Shown: positions 6,822 through 13,208, numbered from the stretch's first letter. The stretch: 13,351 nt of DNA from an uncultured Varibaculum sp. (GCF_902489465.1 NZ_CABTZZ010000048.1:1-13351); one strand, 5' to 3'. Made by a program: numbers and translations. Notes: generated by a model not told the origin, from the sequence alone.

Positions 6822-7544
6822 ATGGATATCGCAACCGGGATTAAAAAAGTAGACCAGCGGATTACTAAGGCTTGTCAGCAAGCGGGACGGGCGCGCAGCG
6901 AAGTTACTTTGGAGCTGGCAGTAAAAACCCGCACTAGCGAGCAGATTATTGCGGCTGCTAAGGAACTGAAAGCACGCGGCCTACCGGTAGTGTTAGGACA
7001 CAATCACGTGCAGGAAGCCGTGGCGACTAATCAGGCCGTGCGAGCGGTAGACCTGGGCGCGGAAGTTCATATAATCGGTCATTTGCAAGGCAACAAGATT
7101 AGTGCCGCCTTGCAAGTTTGTGACCTGGTAGAAACCGTGGATTCTCTGAAAACTGCCCAGCGGCTAGTGCGCCGCCTGGAGGCGAACTATTCGGGGCGCG
7201 TCCTACCGTGTTTTATTGAAGTGAATTGCTCACGCGAAGCATCCAAAGAGGGAATAAACCCCGAGGACGCCTGGGAGTTAACCCAGCAAGTGCTACAAAT
7301 GGAGCAGCTCAGCTTGCGCGGATTTATGACCATTGGGGCACTCAGCCCTGATGAAGAGCGCATTCGCGAGTCCTTTAGGATTTTGCGGGATTTGCGAGAT
7401 CGCACGCTTGCTGCCGGAGGACGCGGCGCGGACGCCCGGGAACTATCGATGGGAATGTCAGGGGATTTAGAAATCGCCATCAGCGAGGGCGCAACTATCG
7501 TGCGCATCGGCACTGATGTTTTCGGCGCGCGCGATTACCGTTAA
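6822..7544 (+). CDS. YggS/PLPBP-family pyridoxal-phosphate protein
   Basis: The 240-residue protein is a PLP homeostasis protein of the YggS/PROSC (YBL036C) family, a single TIM barrel that binds PLP but has no known catalysis. Lys35 in LAVKTRT sits where the family has the PLP lysine (usually VSKT, so Ser is replaced by Val). LGHNHVQEA (59-67) replaces the usual GENYVQEA, with His for Glu. HIIGHLQGNK (83-92) and MGMSGDLEIAI (210-220) with VRIGTDVFGAR (227-237) are clear. The frame extends to ATG at 6741, which would overlap the helicase and add 27 residues not typical of the family; ATG 6822 gives family length. Orthologues often sit in division clusters beside ylmG/sepF, but here it follows a helicase gene. 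It converges on glpR with 30 bases between and no terminator. The two substitutions near PLP are mildly unusual. Confidence 0.88.
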   Translation: MDIATGIKKVDQRITKACQQAGRARSEVTLELAVKTRTSEQIIAAAKELKARGLPVVLGHNHVQEAVATNQAVRAVDLGAEVHIIGHLQGNKISAALQVCDLVETVDSLKTAQRLVRRLEANYSGRVLPCFIEVNCSREASKEGINPEDAWELTQQVLQMEQLSLRGFMTIGALSPDEERIRESFRILRDLRDRTLAAGGRGADARELSMGMSGDLEIAISEGATIVRIGTDVFGARDYR

Positions 7545-7560
7545 GGCTTTGTTTGCCGCT

Positions 7561-7597
7561 CAATCCGCAGTCGGTTAGTTTGCAATCCGCCGGTTAG
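7561..7597. repeat. Imperfect tandem duplication across the glpR stop codon
   Basis: CAATCCGC then CGGTTAG occurs twice: at 7561-7568/7572-7578 and at 7583-7590/7591-7597. The first copy has three extra bases between its halves. The repeat spans the glpR stop (TAA at 7575-7577 on the minus strand), so the last codons of glpR are repeated just beyond the stop. It looks like a short slippage duplication. Confidence 0.6.
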
Positions 7598-8867
7598 CTA
7601 GGATTGCTTCCACATCTACTGGCTTGCTTTGTGCCACCAGCTGCGCGGTAGTCAACGACTCCTCGCTATGCGGACGCGGCCGCGAAGGACGGTAAGGAGC
7701 CTTGTTTTGGCTCGCCAAATGCTCCGCGAGCAGCTCAGAGGCGTCTACGTCTCGGCGCGCTAGCCGCGGTTTGAGGGCGTAGATTGGTTTCGGCATCGGC
7801 GTCGGCGTCCAGGTGTGGTCAGTTTCTGCCTGGTTTTCTGCTTCCACCTCTGGATGACTAGTAACTGCCGAGGTCTCCGCTTTCTCGGTAGCATCCGCGC
7901 TGGTATCCTCTGCCGAGATTTCGGTATTCTCCGCTGCCGTAGTGGTTTCCTTCTCGGCTAGTGTGGCGGCAACGCGCTCTCTATCCTCGCTGACTTTTTC
8001 TTCTGTAGAGGTAACTGCTTCGTTTTCTTTGCCAGCATCGAAGAGGCTTAGCGAATGGCTGGATACTGTTTCCCGAGTAGTTACCTTAGCCGTTTCTTCT
8101 GCTTGGTCTGTGGTTTCGTCCTCGTGAATTACAAAGTATTCTCGCAACGTGGCGGCGCGCCTGGCGGCGGCAGCTAGTTTTCCGAGTGCATTCTGTCCCC
8201 GGTTTTCTCCGCCCGCTTCTGCTTTCAGTTCGCTAGCTGTAGCCGTGATGCTCGTTTGGGGTTTTTCGCTGCTGGCAGCAGGCTCGCTAGCTTCGGCCTC
8301 AGCGTGCATTTGTGCGAATTTCTTTTCACTAGCACTGACGCGATGTCCTTTAGCGGGACGGGTCTCGAGGGCGTGAATAAGCTCTTGGGCTCGCTGATCA
8401 TTTTCCCGGCCGGCTTTGGCAGCTCGTGCCCCCAGAAATAGCGTTCCCGCAATGGTAGCGAGCGGAATAAGTGTCCACCACCAGGAAAGCAGGCTTACCG
8501 CAGCCGCCGTAACCAGCACCATACCTACCGCGAACTGTACCGTAACTAAAGTGAGACGGCGACGCGCAGCTTGTGATCGTCGCTCAATCTGCCGAGCCCG
8601 GGTAAGCCGAGCGGCCATCAGTTCACTGTGGTCACGCTGGGTTGGTGCTACTGGTCGCTGCATGGTTCCTCCTAATACTGGGGGGTTTACGCTGTAACGT
8701 TGTCGCTTTTGCGCCGGTTGCTGGGTGTTAAGCACCCGCAAATTTGCGCTAAAACGATCATCGCCATGAGATTGGGTTTGCCGCCGCTTGGAGTCAATCA
8801 AGAGAGGTAGGTAGATACCCCCCAAAACTAAGACCAATATCGGCAAAGCCAATCCAATAAACTCCAC
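7575..8867 (-). CDS. glpR: GlpR/SepX-like membrane protein of the division apparatus
   Basis: The 430-residue protein has an N-terminal membrane helix (about 3-24), a basic linker, and a pair of helices at about 105-128 and 129-149. A long Ala/Glu/Thr/Ser-rich acidic stretch (about 180-350), probably disordered, follows. The C-terminus carries WTPTPMPKPIYALKPR (353-368). This layout, plus position beside a MoeA-like gene and a RimJ-like gene, matches the corynebacterial Glp receptor GlpR, M. tuberculosis Rv0996 and Streptomyces SepX, as I recall them. GlpR binds the gephyrin-like Glp at the septum, and SepX is needed for divisome function. The role here is inferred from architecture and neighbours. 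The start is GTG at 8867 with a TATTTT -10 six bases upstream and no ribosome site, suggesting a leaderless mRNA separate from rimJ (239 bases upstream). It may still be partly co-transcribed with glp-rimJ. Confidence 0.7.
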   Translation of the reverse strand: MEFIGLALPILVLVLGGIYLPLLIDSKRRQTQSHGDDRFSANLRVLNTQQPAQKRQRYSVNPPVLGGTMQRPVAPTQRDHSELMAARLTRARQIERRSQAARRRLTLVTVQFAVGMVLVTAAAVSLLSWWWTLIPLATIAGTLFLGARAAKAGRENDQRAQELIHALETRPAKGHRVSASEKKFAQMHAEAEASEPAASSEKPQTSITATASELKAEAGGENRGQNALGKLAAAARRAATLREYFVIHEDETTDQAEETAKVTTRETVSSHSLSLFDAGKENEAVTSTEEKVSEDRERVAATLAEKETTTAAENTEISAEDTSADATEKAETSAVTSHPEVEAENQAETDHTWTPTPMPKPIYALKPRLARRDVDASELLAEHLASQNKAPYRPSRPRPHSEESLTTAQLVAQSKPVDVEAILANRRIAN

Positions 8868-8873
8868 ATATCA

Positions 8874-8879
8874 AAAATA
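8874..8879 (-). promoter_or_regulatory. -10 element of glpR (leaderless GTG start)
   Basis: On the minus strand TATTTT is followed by TGATAT and then the GTG start at 8867, giving the same six-base spacing seen at other starts here. The 239-base gap upstream (8868-9106) is AT-rich and has no coding potential I can support. Confidence 0.4.
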
Positions 8880-9056
8880 GGGGATTTAGGCGCCAGATTC
8901 TCTCTTCATAAAGGCGTGTTGAACAGGGAAAGTTATTAAATCTTTAGCAAATCGCAACATCTATAACAATCACACCAATAGCCACAATTACTGGGGATAT
9001 TCTCCCGTATTCATCCCGGGCTAGAGCTAGTATTTTAAGCGATCGCAAGTTTAGAA

Positions 9057-9114
9057 AACCCTAGAGATCACGGAAGAGAACTAGCTAGCAGCGCGGGTTC
9101 TACACCCTAGGGTT
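9057..9114 (-). terminator. Candidate terminator after rimJ
   Basis: AACCCTAG (9057-9064) and CTAGGGTT (9107-9114) are perfect 8-bp inverted arms about 42 bases apart. On the minus strand the second arm runs into TTTTCT, a short T-run. The first arm overlaps the rimJ stop codon and also forms its own palindrome, ACCCTAGGGT (9104-9113). The long loop makes this uncertain; it would end the glp-rimJ transcript before glpR. Confidence 0.3.
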
Positions 9115-9796
9115 GACCCCATTTAAGGCGCACTCTTTTTTCCAGCTGCGCCAGGTATCCACCCGCGGGGACTTCTTCAGCGGTAGCCGCATATCCAAGA
9201 TGATCAGCCCAACTTCCCGCAATGCAATAGAAATTGTTTTTTCGTCCCTCAAAACGCAGACCCAGTTTTTCCACTACCCGCAACGACACTTTATTTTCGG
9301 GACGAACATTTATTTCTACGCGGTGCAGATGGGGAGCCCCTAAACATAAATCCAACACCATAGCCACCGCAGTAGTAATCACCCCGCGACCACTGTATTC
9401 CTCCGCTACCCAATAGCCCAGGTTTCCCGAGTGCGATGCCCCCAGGGCAATATCCCCGATAGTAACCTGTCCCACTAACTGCTCATCAGCATAAACGCCA
9501 AACGGATAGTAGCGCCGCTGACGCACCAGGCGAGAGCTACGGCGAATAAACGCTTCCAACTCCATATCGTCTGGAGGATAGCCGGGAGCAATACTGGCTT
9601 CCCAAGGCGCCAACCAACGCTCATTATCGGCTCTTACCTGCGCGGCCTGACGATGATCTCGCGCCACCATTTCTTTAACGGACAGGTGATTGACAGGTAG
9701 ATCACCCGGTTTAATCAGGCCGCGAGCTACCGGATTATCCAACTCCGCATAGTAACGCGGCCTGCGCCTGAAAGTTAAACGCTCGTAAAGCAACAC
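9107..9796 (-). CDS. rimJ: RimJ/RimL-type GNAT N-acetyltransferase
   Basis: The 229-residue protein is a GNAT acetyltransferase of the RimJ/RimL class, expected to move acetyl from acetyl-CoA to an amino group. The domain covers about residues 60-205: VGQVTIGDI (108-116), NLGYWVAEEYSGRGVITTAV (125-144) with the acetyl-CoA pyrophosphate loop SGRGV, then HRVEINVRPENKVSLRVVEKLG (158-179) and LRFEGRKNNFY. The basic, tyrosine-rich N-terminus (LTFRRRPRYYAELD) fits actinobacterial members found beside MoeA-like genes, such as Rv0995. The true substrate is not known; ribosomal protein S5 is the E. coli RimJ target, but that cannot be assumed here. It starts at GTG 9796, with six bases between it and the glp stop and an AGGG just upstream inside the end of glp. 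It is therefore probably translated from the glp transcript. Confidence 0.85.
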   Translation of the reverse strand: MLLYERLTFRRRPRYYAELDNPVARGLIKPGDLPVNHLSVKEMVARDHRQAAQVRADNERWLAPWEASIAPGYPPDDMELEAFIRRSSRLVRQRRYYPFGVYADEQLVGQVTIGDIALGASHSGNLGYWVAEEYSGRGVITTAVAMVLDLCLGAPHLHRVEINVRPENKVSLRVVEKLGLRFEGRKNNFYCIAGSWADHLGYAATAEEVPAGGYLAQLEKRVRLKWGQP

Positions 9797-9802
9797 GGAG
9801 CC

Positions 9803-11014
9803 CTAATCTAGCACCATACAGTGGAAATAGTCTCCCTCCGAGACGGAAGTGACCGCCTCGGGGATAACCGCCAGCGCATTCGCCCTCGCCATGGTAGAGA
9901 GTAAAAGATCCTCTGGCTCGCCGGTTAGTCGCGCGCGATAACCACTATCGGGCGCACCTACGATTTTGACGGGCACAAACTGCCGCCTACCAGCCGGGGA
10001 ACGCCAACCGCGATCCACTCGCGCCCGCAAGGAAGGACGATACAGTTCGCCCCAACCAGCCATATGCCGCAGGCAGGGGCGTACAAAAATCTCGTAGCTA
10101 ATCTGGGCGGCTACCGGATTTCCGGGGAGGCAAAAAATCGGGGTACCCTCCCCGACAGTACCGTAACCGAGTTGTTTACCGGGAGTCATCGCCACATTAT
10201 CGAAGCGGGCAGTCCCTAAAGGAGCCAACACCTCTTTCACCGTGTCGGCGCTACCGTAGGAAAGACCCCCGGTGGTGATAATAATATCGGCTCGAACTAG
10301 CTGGTCTTCAATAGTTTCAGAGAGCGTCTTTTGTTCATCAGGCACTGCCGCCACTCGGAAAGTGTCAGCGCGAGCATCGGTAACCGCGGAAGAAAGAGCA
10401 TGCCCGTTAGCATCGAAGACTGCCCCGGCGCGAATCGGTTTACCCGGCTCAATCAGTTCATCTCCGATAGACAAAATCACTACCCGAGGACGAGGACGCA
10501 CCGTCACCCGTAGGCGTCCTACTCCCGCCAATAACGCTACTTGCCGCGATCCGATACGCGATCCAGCACGTAAAATGGGGGTGCCAGCACTTACGTCTTG
10601 GCCGCGCCGCAAAATATTTTTCCCCTTGGCGCAGGCAGATAAAATTTGTACCCGCGCCGGACCTTGGTCAGTTTCCTCCAAAGGCACCACCGTGTCGGCT
10701 CCCACTGGCAAGGGAGCGCCCGAAGCTATCCGGACTGCACTATTTTCCACCAAGGTACACGGTTCTGCATCCCCCGCTTTGACCTCAGCGATCACATCCA
10801 GGAAGACCTGACGCATTTTGCCGGCTCCCCCCACGTCTTGGGAACGCACCGCATAACCATCCAAAGTAGCCTGGTCGGTGACCGGTAAATCGAAAGGTGC
10901 ACTCACGTCCTCAGCTAGGACACACCCCACTGCATCTGGCAACAACACATCCAGGGGATCCAGCGGAGCCACTAGGGAAAGACAAGTATTCAAATGTTCC
11001 GCAACCGTGCGCAT
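9803..11014 (-). CDS. glp: MoeA/gephyrin-like protein, probable Glp division scaffold
   Basis: The 403-residue protein has full MoeA architecture: DGYAVRSQDV (52-61), SGAPLPVGADTVVPLEETD (98-116), a MoCF/MogA-like domain with LSIGDELIEPG (181-191), NGHALSSAV (203-211), TTGGLSYGSADTVKEVL (247-263), MTPGKQLGYG (276-285) and LPGNPVAAQISYE (296-308), then a MoeA C-terminal beta domain. MoeA inserts molybdenum into molybdopterin. The Asp and Glu positions of the active region (D52, E186, D257) look kept, so enzyme activity cannot be excluded. However, the order glp-rimJ-glpR beside a cyclo-ligase gene matches the corynebacterial Glp locus, where this MoeA paralogue binds FtsZ and GlpR. No other molybdenum cofactor gene is in the window. 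GGAGGG lies three bases before the ATG at 11014, the strongest ribosome site here. It is divergent from the cyclo-ligase gene. Confidence 0.8.
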   Translation of the reverse strand: MRTVAEHLNTCLSLVAPLDPLDVLLPDAVGCVLAEDVSAPFDLPVTDQATLDGYAVRSQDVGGAGKMRQVFLDVIAEVKAGDAEPCTLVENSAVRIASGAPLPVGADTVVPLEETDQGPARVQILSACAKGKNILRRGQDVSAGTPILRAGSRIGSRQVALLAGVGRLRVTVRPRPRVVILSIGDELIEPGKPIRAGAVFDANGHALSSAVTDARADTFRVAAVPDEQKTLSETIEDQLVRADIIITTGGLSYGSADTVKEVLAPLGTARFDNVAMTPGKQLGYGTVGEGTPIFCLPGNPVAAQISYEIFVRPCLRHMAGWGELYRPSLRARVDRGWRSPAGRRQFVPVKIVGAPDSGYRARLTGEPEDLLLSTMARANALAVIPEAVTSVSEGDYFHCMVLD

Positions 11015-11017
11015 TAT

Positions 11018-11023
11018 CCCTCC
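11018..11023 (-). promoter_or_regulatory. Strong Shine-Dalgarno site of glp
   Basis: GGAGGG precedes the glp ATG by three bases. It contrasts with the leaderless-looking starts elsewhere and implies that the glp mRNA has a real 5' leader, so its promoter lies farther into the 101-base divergent gap. I cannot place that promoter with confidence. Confidence 0.6.
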
Positions 11024-11103
11024 AAAGTCTCGTACTATTACCAGGTTACCTGCCGGAGTCTTTGCCGCGATGACGAAAAGCCGACTGTGGTTAAACGAGC
11101 GAC

Positions 11104-11109
11104 TATCAT
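11104..11109 (+). promoter_or_regulatory. -10 element of the cyclo-ligase gene (leaderless start)
   Basis: TATCAT is followed by six bases and the ATG at 11116, so transcription should begin at the start codon. There is no Shine-Dalgarno site and no convincing -35. Confidence 0.45.
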
Positions 11110-11115
11110 AGACTC

Positions 11116-11736
11116 ATGGGTTCTGTGAACGGTAAGCCGGCACTGCGAAAAAAATTTCTGGATCGCCGTCGCTTAACGTTTTCCCCTGCGCAACGTGTCC
11201 AGGCAGAATCGCAAGTGCTTGCGGCTGCCAGACCGCTATTAGATTCCCTAAAACCCGGCGAGGTAGTAGCCAGTTATCTATCCTTCGACACCGAAGTTCC
11301 AACCTTCTTACTCAACGAAGCCATTTTAGATTCCGGTTTGAAACTAGTTGTCCCTTGCGATTTGGAGCAGCCGCGTTGGGGACAATTAGATCCGATGCAA
11401 CATACCCGCGCCCTATATCGCCGTTTCAACCCCCACCCGCCACTGGTGTCTCGGGAAATGCAATGTGATCACCTGGCTAAACTGGGTTTAAAGGTGATTT
11501 TCTTGCCTGCTTTAGCAGTAGATAGGACACAGGTGCGCCTGGGACGAGGAGCCGGTTGGTACGACCAGGCTTTGGCGCACTGCGACCTGACTGGTTCCAC
11601 TCGCCCCCAGTTGATCGCCCTAACCTATGAGTGGGAAGTTTTACAGGCAGGAACGCTGCCTCATGAACCGCATGACCAGCTAGTTGACCAGGTGATTACC
11701 TCCTCTGGGCGGCTACAAAAACTAGGCAGCGAGTAG
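11116..11736 (+). CDS. 5-formyltetrahydrofolate cyclo-ligase family protein (MTHFS)
   Basis: The 206-residue protein belongs to the 5-formyltetrahydrofolate cyclo-ligase family, which uses ATP to turn 5-formyl-THF into 5,10-methenyl-THF in the cytoplasm. The N-terminal KPALRKKFLDRRRL (7-20) fits the phosphate-binding start of the fold. SYLSFDTEVPT is the usual strand-two region. LPALAVDRTQVRLGRGAGWYD, close to residues 131-151, is the family block RLGxGxGYYD with Trp for one Tyr. The C-terminal PHEPHDQLVDQVIT matches the conserved ending. In actinobacteria this gene normally adjoins glp and galU or an FmdB-type gene; here it is divergent from glp with neither of the others present. Family members may be regulatory rather than enzymatic, so function beyond the fold is moderately certain. 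The start is fixed by TATCAT six bases upstream. Confidence 0.87.
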   Translation: MGSVNGKPALRKKFLDRRRLTFSPAQRVQAESQVLAAARPLLDSLKPGEVVASYLSFDTEVPTFLLNEAILDSGLKLVVPCDLEQPRWGQLDPMQHTRALYRRFNPHPPLVSREMQCDHLAKLGLKVIFLPALAVDRTQVRLGRGAGWYDQALAHCDLTGSTRPQLIALTYEWEVLQAGTLPHEPHDQLVDQVITSSGRLQKLGSE

Positions 11737-11986
11737 ATTTACGATCCCGGTAGTGGGTTAGCTTCCAGTTAGGTTGCTGTGTCCCCTAAAGGGCAGATTA
11801 TGCCGATTAGCTTCGCAGTGTGCCTCTCCCCCGGTTTACCGCTCCTAAAAAGGGAGGAAATAACCCTTAGGTTAATGGTTTTCTGCAGGTAGCGTTTCTC
11901 TGTCCCCAAGGGGTAATAATCTCCATGTTTTCCGGAGGATTATCTCGGCTTTCCCTAGTGGTCAGGAAACCGACAATAATCTGGTT
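11737..11986 (+). other. 250-base non-coding region with a series of small hairpins
   Basis: No gene is supported here. At least four short inverted repeats occur: CCCT-AA-AGGG (around 11784-11793), CTCC...GGAG (11842-11856), CCCC-AA-GGGG (11904-11913) and TAACC-CTTA-GGTTA (11861-11874). TCCGGA (11931-11936) is a further palindrome. The first three start about 60 bases apart, and three of the elements are followed closely by an A/T run such as AGATTAT, GAAATAA or TAATAAT. The region lies between the cyclo-ligase stop and the SAF gene. It could hold a terminator for the first and regulatory sites or a small RNA for the second. The only open frames are 30-37 codons and look non-coding. Confidence 0.45.
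11975..11980 (+). promoter_or_regulatory. -10 element of the SAF gene and mscL operon
   Basis: AATAAT matches five of six bases of the TATAAT consensus and lies exactly six bases before the ATG at 11987. No Shine-Dalgarno site is present, so the operon mRNA is probably leaderless at this gene. Confidence 0.45.
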
Positions 11987-12670
11987 ATGCGTGAGTTTCT
12001 TTGGCGTTGGCGACGCACTATCGCCCTGGCGGCCGCAGTTGCAGTAGCCATCACCCTACTGCGTTTAGTGCTGCCCCAGGTGGCCACTAAACCACTGCTA
12101 GTTGCCACCACCGCGATACCACCAGGGACAATCATTAACGCTAGCCAAGTGAGAGTTAAAGAGATTCCTGTTGCCGCCCTGCCGCCTCAGGCTTATAAGA
12201 AACCTTCCCAGGCAGTCGGTCAGCGGACAGCGGTAAGAATTGCCTCTGGAACAGTGCTTTTCCCCGCACTTTTCTCCTCTTCCTCTTTTTCCCGACAAAC
12301 CTATAAGGGACAAGTCATAATGGCGCTACCCTTGCGTGAAAGCGATCAAGGTTTGGCTAGTGCAGGCGACACGGTGGTTTTCTTTCTGGGAAATAGCCCA
12401 TCACTACCCGCAGATTCTTCTCACCCGAGCCAGGATAAAACGGATAATAATACGAAAATCGATTGTGAAGACCCGGATCGTAAACCTGCAGACGATAAGG
12501 AAATCTGTGGTCAAGTAACGGCTAAAGTGTTATCGGTCACCGATGCTAAAGATTCTTTGACGGGGGAACAAAATACAGCCACTATTGAGGTTGCGGTTAA
12601 ACCCAGTGAGGCTGGCCGCCTGGTGCAGGCCAGCAAATCTGAACCGCTACAATTGGCCAGAACAGGTTAA
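11987..12670 (+). CDS. SAF-domain membrane-anchored protein (CpaB/RcpC-like)
   Basis: The 227-residue protein starts with a basic stretch (MREFLWRWRR) and a membrane helix (about 11-32). An SAF domain follows at about 35-95 (LLVATTAIPPGTIINASQV, then AVGQRTAVRIASGTVL), and then a region like the RcpC/CpaB C-terminal domain (about 108-222: GQVIMALPLRE, SAGDTVVFFLG, and TATIEVAVKPSEAGRLVQA). The bulk is probably outside the membrane. CpaB proteins serve Flp pilus assembly, but no pilus gene is present. In actinobacteria a similar SAF protein often sits beside mscL, with unknown function. An extended hydrophilic insert (about 137-175, rich in Asp, Lys, Ser and Pro) interrupts the second domain and carries the only two cysteines, C160 and C174. 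mscL follows after 19 bases, so one operon is likely. Confidence 0.8.
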   Translation: MREFLWRWRRTIALAAAVAVAITLLRLVLPQVATKPLLVATTAIPPGTIINASQVRVKEIPVAALPPQAYKKPSQAVGQRTAVRIASGTVLFPALFSSSSFSRQTYKGQVIMALPLRESDQGLASAGDTVVFFLGNSPSLPADSSHPSQDKTDNNTKIDCEDPDRKPADDKEICGQVTAKVLSVTDAKDSLTGEQNTATIEVAVKPSEAGRLVQASKSEPLQLARTG

Positions 12671-12689
12671 TACAAATAGATGAGGAATA

Positions 12690-13127
12690 ATGAGTAAAGA
12701 AAATACTGGTTTCATTGCTGGATTTAAAGAGTTTATTTCCCGCGGCAACGCCATCGACCTAGCAGTTGGGGTGGTTATTGGTGCCGCTTTTGGAGCAGTA
12801 GTCACCGCCATCGTGGATAAATTCATAAACCCACTGATTGCAGGGCTAGTTGGCAAGCCTAACTTCGATAATGTATTGGAGTTCCACCTCGGTAACGCTA
12901 CCGTGCAACCGGGAGCAATTATTACTGCCCTGGTTAACTTCCTGCTAGTCGCCCTGGCGATTTATGCCTGCATTATCGTGCCGATGAATAAGCTGATGCG
13001 AGTGCGCGATGCTAAAGCAAAGACCGATGAGGAAGAAGAAGCACCCGAGGCAGATCCCCAGGTAGAACTGCTAACCGAAATCCGCGACCTACTGCAATCC
13101 GAAAAATCTGCCTCCCAAAACAACTAA
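12690..13127 (+). CDS. mscL: Large-conductance mechanosensitive channel MscL
   Basis: The 145-residue protein is MscL, the pentameric channel of the cytoplasmic membrane that opens under high tension during hypo-osmotic shock. FIAGFKEFISRGNAIDLAVG (8-27) is the N-terminal amphipathic helix plus the start of TM1 (about 22-46), the pore-lining helix with its Gly/Ala-rich face. A periplasmic loop (about 50-73) and TM2 (about 74-98) follow. PMNKLMR marks the inner end of TM2. The cytoplasmic helix PQVELLTEIRDLLQ (123-136) closely resembles the end of M. tuberculosis MscL; an acidic linker (DEEEEAPEADP) precedes it. Length is normal for actinobacteria. GAGGA three bases before the ATG is a usable ribosome site, consistent with an internal operon gene behind the SAF gene. 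A hairpin terminator follows. Confidence 0.95.
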   Translation: MSKENTGFIAGFKEFISRGNAIDLAVGVVIGAAFGAVVTAIVDKFINPLIAGLVGKPNFDNVLEFHLGNATVQPGAIITALVNFLLVALAIYACIIVPMNKLMRVRDAKAKTDEEEEAPEADPQVELLTEIRDLLQSEKSASQNN

Positions 13128-13158
13128 CCTAGTCCTGGCTCTGGCTAGCTGCTTGACT

Positions 13159-13208
13159 GCGCGGGAGAGAAGTACTTCCTGAAAGTCCCGCGCGAAGCCT
13201 AGGTTTTT
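13159..13208 (+). terminator. Terminator after mscL
   Basis: GCGCGGGA (13159-13166) and TCCCGCGC (13186-13193) form a perfect GC-rich 8-bp stem. The 19-base loop itself contains the palindrome GAAGTACTTC (13169-13178). A T5 run follows at 13204-13208, ten bases after the stem, a little farther than ideal. A second possible right arm, CTCCCGC (13210-13216), can pair with GCGGGAG (13161-13167) instead. Confidence 0.55.

Noticed and set aside
7545..7574. Possible terminator between the convergent YggS and glpR genes
   Set aside because: Only a three-base stem (GGC/GCC) can be drawn and there is no adequate T-run.
10272..10811. Plus-strand open frame of 179 codons opposite glp
   Set aside because: Its composition is Ser/Thr/Arg-rich shadow text; glp on the minus strand has all MoeA motifs.
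11779..11892. Small open frame from GTG 11779 or ATG 11800 in the intergenic region
   Set aside because: It gives only 30-37 codons, no ribosome site at the ATG, and its bases are better explained by hairpin repeats; no FmdB-type zinc ribbon motif is present.
11861..11940. CsrA/Rsm-type GGA binding sites in the hairpins before the SAF gene
   Set aside because: GGA motifs occur near the hairpins but CsrA is not typical of actinobacteria, and the motifs are not consistently in loops.
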